Shown here one piece after another: positions 32,200 through 38,807 of a DNA stretch of 38,807 bases. This DNA is from Bacillota bacterium (GTDB lineage: Bacteria > Bacillota > Desulfotomaculia > Desulfotomaculales > Desulfallaceae): positions 1 through 38,807 of the forward strand of contig JAKSCU010000040.1 of assembly GCA_022360435.1 (NCBI GenBank). Reading direction: 5' to 3'. The position numbers were made by a program, and so were the translations under genes. Position 1 is the first letter of the stretch. The number at the start of each line of letters is the position of its first letter. The notes beneath the pieces were generated by a model. That model saw nothing but the letters and a program-made list of their open reading frames with translations. It did no database searches and was not told the DNA's origin.

Positions 32200-33267
32200 T
32201 TAGTGTGAAGGTTGATAATTGTTTTTTTGTTTCAATAATTCGTCAACCAGATCATGACCTATTTCATCACCAAGCCTTACATATAGAGGCTCCAGCGCTT
32301 TTTCCCAGGCTTCCCTCTCCCGGGGCGACAAGGTTGTTACGATTACCTCCTTGTCTTGCTTGATCTGCTCGTAATCCACGGCATTAATTTGGGCGGCCAT
32401 GGAACGCTCCCACAACGTTACCTCCGCCAGTGTATCCGTCAATATTTTCCTTATATCTTCCGGCAGATCCGCCCAGTAATCCTTATCCGTCATCACCACA
32501 TAGCCCAAATATCCGTGGTTGGTCATGGTCAAGTATTTTTGCACCCGGTAGAATTTTTTTGAATATATGTTGGAAATAGTATTTTCCTGGCCAATGATTT
32601 GGTTGCTTTCCAGAAGCCTGTAAACATCTTTGAAGGGTATGGGTGTGGACGTGGCGCCCAGTATTCCGAACTGTTCCTCCAAAAGCGAATTGTTAATCAT
32701 GACCCTGAATTTCAGGCCGCGCACATCCGAGGGCAAAATCAACGGTTTAACATTGTTGGTTAATTGCTTGAATCCGTTGTCCCAGAAGGCTAAAATGACA
32801 AAACCCCGATCTTCCAAGCTTTTGGTTAATCTTTGACCAATGGGTCCTTCAAGCGCTCGGTGCACCGCCTCAATGTCTTCAAAGGCATAAGGCAAGTCCA
32901 TTATCTTCCAACAAGGGAAAACGCCGCCCAATTTAGAGGTGGCCGGAGCAATTATTTGCACCGCCCCCTCTTGCAAAGCCTGCATTTCCTCCCCATCGGC
33001 GTAAAGGGTGGAATTGGGGAAAACCTGCACTTCCACCCGGCCTTTGGTTTTTTCCAGCACCAGCCTGGCAAAACGCTGCGCCGCCAAACCCTTGGGCGTG
33101 TTTTCCGCCACCACGTGGGAAAATTTGATTACTATTTTGTGTTCGGGGCTGAACTGTTCCCTGTCCCAAACCCTGTTTGAACATCCCGTGGCGCCAACAA
33201 CAATCAACGCCGACAACAGGGCGAAAAACAACTTTTTCAGTGTTTTCCCACTCCCGTTCGGGGACAT
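32200..33267 (-). CDS. dctP: second TRAP-type binding lipoprotein (copy 2), possible co-sensor
   Basis: A 355-aa binding protein with lipobox VGATGC (Cys29) after an unusually long N-region (MSPNGSGKTLKKLFF). It shares VVAENTPKG, the Arg motif LKFRVM and GQENTISNIYSKKF with copy 1, but has diverged in the pocket region (INNSLLEEQFGILG versus SSKVLEAQFDALG). It lies between the response-regulator gene and copy 1. In Bacillus, the binding protein DctB works with the DctS kinase, so this copy may present ligand to the adjacent kinase. That is inference. The start is uncertain: ATG 33267 has no strong ribosome-binding site, and the annotation from 33366 adds 33 unlikely residues. Confidence 0.88.
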   Translation of the reverse strand: MSPNGSGKTLKKLFFALLSALIVVGATGCSNRVWDREQFSPEHKIVIKFSHVVAENTPKGLAAQRFARLVLEKTKGRVEVQVFPNSTLYADGEEMQALQEGAVQIIAPATSKLGGVFPCWKIMDLPYAFEDIEAVHRALEGPIGQRLTKSLEDRGFVILAFWDNGFKQLTNNVKPLILPSDVRGLKFRVMINNSLLEEQFGILGATSTPIPFKDVYRLLESNQIIGQENTISNIYSKKFYRVQKYLTMTNHGYLGYVVMTDKDYWADLPEDIRKILTDTLAEVTLWERSMAAQINAVDYEQIKQDKEVIVTTLSPREREAWEKALEPLYVRLGDEIGHDLVDELLKQKNNYQPSH

Positions 33268-33391
33268 CGGCCTGACGGCACTAAACTTTTTTATAAAGCA
33301 GCTTAAATAGCATACTATTCTGAAAATTTTACGCCAGATCAATTTTAACCCACCCGTTGTAACCAATCAATAATTTGTCCATATTGTTGAT

Positions 33392-34093
33392 TTAGTTCTT
33401 TTTGTTCCCAACCTCAGCCAAAATAAATTTTTTAATTGGTCTGCCAACCGAGCCGTATTGCAGTTGAGCACCCGCCTTCCCGGTATCTTCCAGATACTCC
33501 AGGTAGCGCCTGGCCGTAACCCGGGCCAGGCCCAGTGCAACAGCCACCTCCTCGGCGGACAAGGGCTTGGTTTCCCGCACCAGGCACATCATGACCTGTT
33601 TTAAGGTAATACTGTTCAGTCCCTTGGGCACGTCCCCGGCTGTCTCTTCTGCCTGGGTGCGGCTTAAAGCCAACTGGTCCAACTCGGTCTGGTCCAATCT
33701 GGTTTTTTTGTTGAGTTTTTCAAACATGACGGCATAAGACTCCAATGCTCCCCTTAATCTGGAAAATTTAAAAGGCTTGATAATGTAGTCCACCGCCCCG
33801 TAACGGAAAACATTCCGCACTGTTTCGGCATCCTGCACCGCCGTAACCATGACGACATCCATGGAGAAACCTCGTTTTCTTATCTCCCGCAAAACGGTAA
33901 AACCATCCATGTCGGGCAAATATATATCCAACAATGCCAGATCGAATTTGTTTTTTATCAGCATTTCCAACGCGGCTTTACCTGTCCTGGCAACGCCCTC
34001 CACCCGAAAACCGGGTATATCCCCGACAAACCCGCTGTTAACTTCCACCACCATCGGATCATCTTCAACAATTAATACTTTAATATGTTTCAA
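33392..34093 (-). CDS. response regulator, CitB/DcuR family
   Basis: A 233-aa regulator. The receiver domain (about 1-120) has the acid pair E10/D11/D12, phosphoacceptor Asp56 (LALLDIYLP) and Lys106 (YIIKPF). A linker and a C-terminal helix-turn-helix (about 175-205, LSAEEVAVALGLARVTARRYLEYLE) follow, the CitB-family layout. The start is TTG 34093, overlapping the TGA of the kinase by four bases (TTGA), so kinase and regulator are translationally coupled. Likely target is the TRAP genes downstream in the same operon. Confidence 0.92.
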   Translation of the reverse strand: MKHIKVLIVEDDPMVVEVNSGFVGDIPGFRVEGVARTGKAALEMLIKNKFDLALLDIYLPDMDGFTVLREIRKRGFSMDVVMVTAVQDAETVRNVFRYGAVDYIIKPFKFSRLRGALESYAVMFEKLNKKTRLDQTELDQLALSRTQAEETAGDVPKGLNSITLKQVMMCLVRETKPLSAEEVAVALGLARVTARRYLEYLEDTGKAGAQLQYGSVGRPIKKFILAEVGNKKN

Positions 34094-35706
34094 ACGCTTT
34101 CATCTCCCCAGTCGCTGGACAATGGCAAAGTAACCGTGATAACAACTCCCCCGGCCTCCGGCCTGCTTACCGTTATGGCGCCGTTCATGCTGTTTACGGT
34201 TTTTTGCACCAAATACAGCCCTATTCCCCTGCCCGGACCTTTAGTGGAATATCCTTGTGTAAAAATCTTACTTTCCATGCCGGGCTCAATTCCGGAACCA
34301 TGGTCACCCACTTGTATTGCCAGCTTACCACCGGTCTCAATAATTTTAAAATAGACGTTCCTTTGGCCCGGCTCGCCGGCCCGAACGGATTCAAAGGCGT
34401 TTTCCAGCAAATTCCCGGCAATGATCACCAAACCGTTGCTGCTTAATCCCTCGGGCAGTTTCCCAACCCGGCTGTCGGGATCTATGACAAAAGTAATCTT
34501 CAACTCCTTGGCTCTGGCATACTTACCCAGCAATATGCCGGCCAGGCGATAATCGCCGATGCGTTTGTTGACCAAGTTGGTAATCTTTTGCTGTTCCTCG
34601 GTGATGTCAAACACATAGTCAAGGGCTTTTTGATAGTGTTTTAGCTGGATTAAACCGGCAATGGTGTGCAGCTTGTTCATATATTCATGGTTTTGTACCC
34701 GCTGGGCTTCCACGAAGGCTTTTATGCCCGTCAATTCCTCGGCCAGGGCGTTGACCTCGGTTTTGTCCCGGAAGGTGGCCACCGCCCCGACTATTTCACC
34801 ATTTACCTTGACCGGTACCCGATTGCTTATTACCACGGTGTTATTGATAACATTTTCCCGATTGTATTCCGGTTCGCCTGTTTTGATTATCCGGGGCAGG
34901 TTGGTGCCGGGGATAACTTCCGCCGCATGGCGGCCTACGGCGTCGTAATCAAGGCCTATCAACCTGTGGGCCTCATTGTTCAGCACAGTAATCCGGCATT
35001 TTGTATCGATGGCCACCACACTTTCGCTCATGGATTGAAATATAGCAATCCTTTCTTGCAGAATTCTGGCAATTTCCTCGGGCTCCATGCTGAACATGGC
35101 CCGCTTGATATTCCGGGCCAGCAGCAATGAACCCACCAACCCGATAATAACCCCGGCGGCCAGTAAAGAATACACCTCCAGGTGCACTTCACTTAAAACC
35201 TGCGCCATGGTTGGCGTCAAAACGCCCACCACCACCACACCCACCTGGCGCGTGCCCTCATCTACTTTAATCGGCACAAAGGCCCTTACGGAATGCCCCA
35301 TTACGCCCCGGGCTCTGGAAATATATTCATGGTTGGCCAGGGCGGCGCCCACGTCCCGGTCGGTGAACTCCTTGCCGATGCGCTCCTGAACCGGGTGAGA
35401 ATGCCTGACTTTATCCATATCCAGCACAACTATATAAGACACATCCGTAGCCAGGCGGGTTTTTTCAGCAATGGGCTGAATCAATTCCCATCCGTCGGGC
35501 TCGCCCACATTTGCTTTTATTTGGTCCATTTGAGCCAGGGTCCTGGCGATGGCCAGCGCCCGCAATCCTATCTCCTCTTCAATAATCCCGGTTACTTTCT
35601 GGATTAGAAAAAAGCCGCCTATGGCCAACGCCAGAAAAACCAGCAAAAATGAGAATACAGCCATTTTGGAGCGCAATGTCAGGGGTTTTAACACCTTTTT
35701 TTGCAT
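34090..35706 (-). CDS. sensor histidine kinase, DcuS/CitA family
   Basis: A 538-aa membrane kinase. Layout: span 1 (about 16-36), an extracytoplasmic PAS/PDC sensor domain (40-175), span 2 (about 180-198), a cytoplasmic PAS (about 215-325), a SpoOB-like dimer region with phosphoacceptor His340 (QNHEYMNKLH) and HATPase_c with GNLLENAFES, DHGSGIEPG and GRGIGLYLV. In the sensor, RHSHP (Arg101, His104) and VRAF (Arg141, Phe143) keep the spacing of the DcuS ligand residues R107/H110 and R147/F149. A C4-dicarboxylate or citrate ligand is therefore likely. First gene of the TRAP operon; ribosome-binding site weak (GGTGA). Confidence 0.93.
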   Translation of the reverse strand: MQKKVLKPLTLRSKMAVFSFLLVFLALAIGGFFLIQKVTGIIEEEIGLRALAIARTLAQMDQIKANVGEPDGWELIQPIAEKTRLATDVSYIVVLDMDKVRHSHPVQERIGKEFTDRDVGAALANHEYISRARGVMGHSVRAFVPIKVDEGTRQVGVVVVGVLTPTMAQVLSEVHLEVYSLLAAGVIIGLVGSLLLARNIKRAMFSMEPEEIARILQERIAIFQSMSESVVAIDTKCRITVLNNEAHRLIGLDYDAVGRHAAEVIPGTNLPRIIKTGEPEYNRENVINNTVVISNRVPVKVNGEIVGAVATFRDKTEVNALAEELTGIKAFVEAQRVQNHEYMNKLHTIAGLIQLKHYQKALDYVFDITEEQQKITNLVNKRIGDYRLAGILLGKYARAKELKITFVIDPDSRVGKLPEGLSSNGLVIIAGNLLENAFESVRAGEPGQRNVYFKIIETGGKLAIQVGDHGSGIEPGMESKIFTQGYSTKGPGRGIGLYLVQKTVNSMNGAITVSRPEAGGVVITVTLPLSSDWGDESV

Positions 35707-35867
35707 ATGTCACCGTAATACCGCCTCAAACCGGGCCGACCGCCGTGGTGCAGTTATTTCAAATACTTCAACCCGCCCGATTTAAAACAGGCTTTTCAAT
35801 ATTTTTCGACGGTATTTGGGTTACTCCTCTCCAAAACCGATACCAAATTTACACTTACTTCCCATAA

Positions 35868-35912
35868 GGGTTTGGTTTTCTCGGGGACGTCCCCATTTAC
35901 AACACCAAACCC
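35868..35912. repeat. nested REP-like palindrome
   Basis: GGGTTTGGT (35868-35876) pairs with ACCAAACCC (35904-35912) and encloses the perfect 12-base palindrome GGGGACGTCCCC (35883-35894). It lies immediately after the LysR gene stop, upstream of the kinase gene, and may also end the lysR transcript. 35707-35867 holds nothing else recognised. Confidence 0.6.
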
Positions 35913-36854
35913 CTAATCAAGACCCCCCAAGGAAGCACTTGCTACAAGCCTTTCTTTAATCTGCTTTATGGAGATCTCCCGTAAAAAATTGAAAAAAGCG
36001 GCGGCGGCATGACTATTAATTTCGGAACGGTAACGTACCAAAAACAGGGTGCGCTTCATGTCCACACCGTTCAGGGATGCTTCACCCAACTTGCCGGCTC
36101 CCAGAGCCTCCTCAGCCGACCAGCGGGAAACGAACCCGATACCCAAGCCGGCTTGCACAGCCCCAATCACCGCTCTGGTACTGCCCAGTTCCATCTCTAC
36201 GTCCAGATTATCCAGCGCAAAACCATGGCCGGACAGGATTTTTTCAATAGAACTCCTTGTTCCCGAACCCTCTTCCCGCAAAACACATTTTTCGCCGGCC
36301 AGTCCGGTTACGTCGGTTTTTTTACCTGACAAGCGATGTCCCGGCGGAACAATTAAAACCAGCTCATCATCCAACCAGGGTATGTGCTCGAGACTATCCT
36401 CCCGGGCGGCATTGCCCGCCACGCCCAGGTCGATTTCCCTCTCCAACACCCATCTGACTACTTCCCCGCTGCCGGCAATGCGCAACTTGGCCTTTACCCC
36501 CGGGTATTTATCCCGAAAAACTCCAATGCAAGCAGGCAGCAAGTATTCGCCCGGAATAGTCCCGGCGCCTATGGACAACTGACCTGATTCCAGACCGCGC
36601 AGCGCGTCCAAACCCGCCCTTATCTTGCCGTAATGCCCCAGTAATTGCTTGGCTTCGGGGTAAAGCAGCCGGCCGGCGTCTGTTAGAATAATCTTTTTCT
36701 CGTCGCGCCGAAACAAAATTACTTTTAAAGCTTCTTCCAGAGCCTTAATTTGAAAACTGACGGCCGGCTGGCTCATGTACAGTTGCCTGGCCGCCCGGGT
36801 AAAACTCTCCAGCTCAGCCACCTTGACGAAAGCTTCCAGTTGTTTGAAATTCAT
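35913..36854 (-). CDS. LysR-family transcriptional regulator (CysL-like)
   Basis: A 313-aa LysR regulator. The N-terminal winged helix is MNFKQLEAFVKVAELESFTR followed by AARQLYMSQPAVSFQIKALE. The effector domain begins GQLSIGAGTIPGEYLLPACIG, a signature shared with CysL-like regulators and with the LysR group linked to selenium metabolism. EEGSGTRSSIE lines the ligand cleft and suggests a small anion such as a sulphur or selenium oxyanion. The start is ATG 36854, seven bases after the stop of the ynbB gene, with GGTGA as ribosome-binding site, so it is translationally linked to that gene. Target unknown. Confidence 0.9.
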   Translation of the reverse strand: MNFKQLEAFVKVAELESFTRAARQLYMSQPAVSFQIKALEEALKVILFRRDEKKIILTDAGRLLYPEAKQLLGHYGKIRAGLDALRGLESGQLSIGAGTIPGEYLLPACIGVFRDKYPGVKAKLRIAGSGEVVRWVLEREIDLGVAGNAAREDSLEHIPWLDDELVLIVPPGHRLSGKKTDVTGLAGEKCVLREEGSGTRSSIEKILSGHGFALDNLDVEMELGSTRAVIGAVQAGLGIGFVSRWSAEEALGAGKLGEASLNGVDMKRTLFLVRYRSEINSHAAAAFFNFLREISIKQIKERLVASASLGGLD

Positions 36855-36860
36855 CACAGT

Positions 36861-38099
36861 TCACCAACCATTGCGTTTAATTGCCTCTGCCACTCTGATA
36901 AAGCCCATTTTGGTATAATACAAGGAAAGTCCGCCCTGGAAATATACCGCATAGGGTTCCCTCACCGGCGCATCGGCGGTGAACTCCAACGACGCGCCCT
37001 GCACGAAGGTACCGGCGGCCATGATTACCGGGTGCTCGTAACCGGGAAGAGTTGACGGAATAGGCGTCACGTGACTGTCCACCGGAGAAACGGCTTGTAT
37101 ACACCGACAAAATGCTTCCAGGCGCTCCGGGGATCCCATTACCACCGCCTGGATAATATCAGTGCGGGGCGCCTCCGGAGCAGGGTAAACCTCATACCCC
37201 AGCTTGCGAAAAAATAACGCTCCCCAGATAGCCCCGCGCAACGCTTCCATCACCAGATGGGGCGCCAGATATAGCCCCTGGTAAAACAGACGCAGCCAGC
37301 CCAGGGAAGGACCCACGCCGGCGCCGAGGCCCGGAGCGGTCAACCGGTTGGCCGCCATCCGCACCAGTTTATCGGCGCCGGCCACGTAACCGCCGGTGGG
37401 GGCCAGCCCACCGCCGGGGTTTTTAATTAATGAACCGGCTATAATATCGGCGCCATTTTCCGTCGGCTCCGACGCCTCGACAAATTCACCATAACAATTA
37501 TCAACCAGAATTACCGTGTCGGGCTGCCGCTCTTTAACAAAGGCGCACAACCGGCGCAAACCCGCCATATCCAGCGCCGCCCGCCGGCTGTACCCGCTGG
37601 AACGCTGCACCAGGATCATCTTGACCCGCTGCCGCAATATCTGGTCGAGACTTTGCCAGTCCATCCCGCCGTCGGGCAACAGTTCCACTTCCCGGTAACG
37701 CACCCCCAACTGCGCCAGGGAACCGTCGGCCTCCCACCGCACGCCGATTACCTTATCCAGCGTATCATATGGCTTGCCCTGTACCGTGACCAACAGGTCA
37801 CCGGGGCGTAAAATGCCGTATAAGCAGAGGGCGATGGCGTGGGTGCCACTGACAATCTGGCCCCGCACCAAAGCCCTTTCCGCGCCGAAAACTTTGGCAA
37901 ACACAGCCTCCAGGGTATCCCGACCGTCGTCGTCATAACCGTAACCGGTGCTCTCCCCGAGATGATACGAGCTTACCCCGGCCTCATGGAAAGCCTCCAG
38001 CACCTTCCGGTGGTTGGCCAATTCAATCGGGGCCAGGCCTTCATAAAACCCGGCCGCCGCCAAGTCAACTTGGGCCGCCGCTGTTTCCAAATTTCTCAA
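36861..38099 (-). CDS. ynbB: PLP-dependent methionine gamma-lyase-family protein (YnbB, 'aluminium resistance')
   Basis: A 412-aa fold-type I PLP enzyme of the Met_gamma_lyase (PF06838) family. The PLP-binding lysine is in IIAGSLIKNPGGGLAPTGGY. SSYHLGESTGYGYDDDGRDT and ALVRGQIVSGTHAI mark the N-terminal part, and VDNCYGEFVE holds the cofactor-ring Asp. The physiological reaction is not established; the aluminium-resistance name is historical. The start is TTG 38099 behind GGAGG. In Bacillus the gene lies near spoVK, as here, where the spoVK stop is 37 bases upstream. Confidence 0.9.
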   Translation of the reverse strand: MRNLETAAAQVDLAAAGFYEGLAPIELANHRKVLEAFHEAGVSSYHLGESTGYGYDDDGRDTLEAVFAKVFGAERALVRGQIVSGTHAIALCLYGILRPGDLLVTVQGKPYDTLDKVIGVRWEADGSLAQLGVRYREVELLPDGGMDWQSLDQILRQRVKMILVQRSSGYSRRAALDMAGLRRLCAFVKERQPDTVILVDNCYGEFVEASEPTENGADIIAGSLIKNPGGGLAPTGGYVAGADKLVRMAANRLTAPGLGAGVGPSLGWLRLFYQGLYLAPHLVMEALRGAIWGALFFRKLGYEVYPAPEAPRTDIIQAVVMGSPERLEAFCRCIQAVSPVDSHVTPIPSTLPGYEHPVIMAAGTFVQGASLEFTADAPVREPYAVYFQGGLSLYYTKMGFIRVAEAIKRNGW

Positions 38100-38136
38100 T
38101 TATGCTCATCCTCCAACTGCATTGCTATAATTAATA

Positions 38137-38807
38137 CTAATTATATACCGTGTCCCTAGCTATCACCATATCCGCCCTGGTAATCAGCAACAAATCCTCC
38201 TTTTGGGTATCCGGCAGGGCCACCAGCCTGACCGCCTGCACCCGCATCGCCCGTTCCACCAGGTTGCGCACCAGCCGGGCGTTGCCGTTATGTTCGTGGA
38301 GCCTGGTCATCGATTCAATAATCTGCTTGAGTTCTTCCCGGGCGCCGCCTGTAAGCCGGTACTCCCTATGATCCAGCATCATGTCTGCGATGGCCAGCAG
38401 TTCTGCCGTTGAATAATCGGGAAAATTAATGTGAATGGGAAAACGGGAGCGCAAACCGGGGTTGGTTTGCATAAACCGTTCCATTTCATCCCTGTACCCG
38501 GCCAGTATTATTACCAGGTTCTCTTTATTATCCTCCATGCTTTTGACAATAGTGTCAACCGCTTCTTTACCGAAGTCCCTTTCGCCGCCCCGGGCCAGCG
38601 AATACGCCTCGTCTATGAACAGTATCCCGCCCAGGGATTTTTTAATATTTTCTTTTGTCTTCTGTGCGGTATGACCGATGTATTCCCCCACCAGATCGGC
38701 CCTTTCCACTTCTTGCAGGTGACCCTTGGGTAAAATGCCGGCCTCCCGGAACAGCCTGCCCAGTATGCGGGCCACCGTGGTTTTTCCCGTCCCGGGATTG
38801 CCTTTAA
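38137..38807 (-). CDS. spoVK: stage V sporulation protein K, AAA ATPase (5' end beyond window)
   Basis: The C-terminal ~223 residues of a CbxX/CfqX-type AAA ATPase; the gene runs off the right edge. Walker A (GNPGTGKTT) lies at the very edge, followed by Walker B GGILFIDEAYSLARGG, sensor region NLVIILAGYRDEMERF and arginine finger-type NPGLRSRFP. In Bacillus, SpoVK is needed for spore maturation, which supports a spore-forming host. The ATG at 38775 is internal, not the start. Together with ynbB it forms a pair conserved in Firmicutes. Confidence 0.92.
   Translation of the reverse strand, partial: KGNPGTGKTTVARILGRLFREAGILPKGHLQEVERADLVGEYIGHTAQKTKENIKKSLGGILFIDEAYSLARGGERDFGKEAVDTIVKSMEDNKENLVIILAGYRDEMERFMQTNPGLRSRFPIHINFPDYSTAELLAIADMMLDHREYRLTGGAREELKQIIESMTRLHEHNGNARLVRNLVERAMRVQAVRLVALPDTQKEDLLLITRADMVIARDTVYN

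Overview
The window is a chromosomal segment from a spore-forming, anaerobic Gram-positive bacterium of the Peptococcaceae type (Pelotomaculum, Desulfotomaculum or a close relative). The evidence is a complete methylmalonyl-CoA pathway operon laid out like the propionate-oxidation (mmc) cluster described for Pelotomaculum thermopropionicum, a spoVK gene, a LexA/DinR-type SOS box, strong GGAGG ribosome-binding sites and frequent GTG/TTG starts. The species assignment is inference.

Layout. 1-9.3 kb (+ strand): housekeeping and hypothetical genes, namely a YlaI-like zinc protein, a large UPF0182 membrane protein, a 49-aa membrane peptide, an alpha/beta hydrolase, 6-phosphofructokinase, a ComFB-like protein, a radical SAM protein, a small exported protein, a GT4 glycosyltransferase and a UPF0316 protein. 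9.4-12.1 kb (+): an arsR / COG0701 permease / CxxC thioredoxin / carboxymuconolactone-decarboxylase-like cassette bracketed by two inverted copies of a ~140-nt two-hairpin element. 12.2-13.5 kb (+): a YueI-like protein with a zinc ribbon and a hydrophobic protein. 13.6-15.5 kb (-): a strikingly AT-rich island with a SigV-type ECF sigma factor, its RsiV-like anti-sigma factor and a gene remnant. 15.5-28.1 kb (-): the propionate operon. 28.2-28.9 kb (+): lexA. 29.0-35.7 kb (-): a DcuS/CitA-type two-component system, two paralogous TRAP binding proteins and the TRAP membrane subunits DctQ and DctM. 35.9-38.8 kb (-): LysR regulator, YnbB-type PLP enzyme and the end of spoVK.

How the genes work together. 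Read from 28.1 kb leftwards, a sigma-54-dependent activator (N-terminal nucleotide-binding-like fold, PAS, AAA+, Fis HTH) lies upstream of an excellent -24/-12 promoter at 26118-26133. That promoter would drive two-subunit fumarase, succinyl-CoA synthetase, two-subunit methylmalonyl-CoA mutase, epimerase, transcarboxylase 12S, malate dehydrogenase and transcarboxylase 5S. Run in the oxidative direction this converts propionyl-CoA to succinate with substrate-level phosphorylation, and fumarate to oxaloacetate, whose carboxyl group is passed to propionyl-CoA to give pyruvate. Succinate dehydrogenase, CoA activation of propionate and the biotin carrier subunit of the transcarboxylase are not in the window. 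The neighbouring TRAP system, under a kinase whose C4-dicarboxylate/citrate-binding residues are conserved, plausibly handles fumarate, succinate or malate, the intermediates of the same pathway.

Most notable: the sigma-54 promoter/activator pair; an apparent ATA start codon on fumarase alpha with a perfect ribosome-binding site; the inverted repeat pair around the arsR cassette; the AT-rich SigV/RsiV island with a duplicated upstream repeat; and a perfect 36-nt palindrome between dctP and dctQ. No tRNA, rRNA, CRISPR array, transposase or phage gene was seen.
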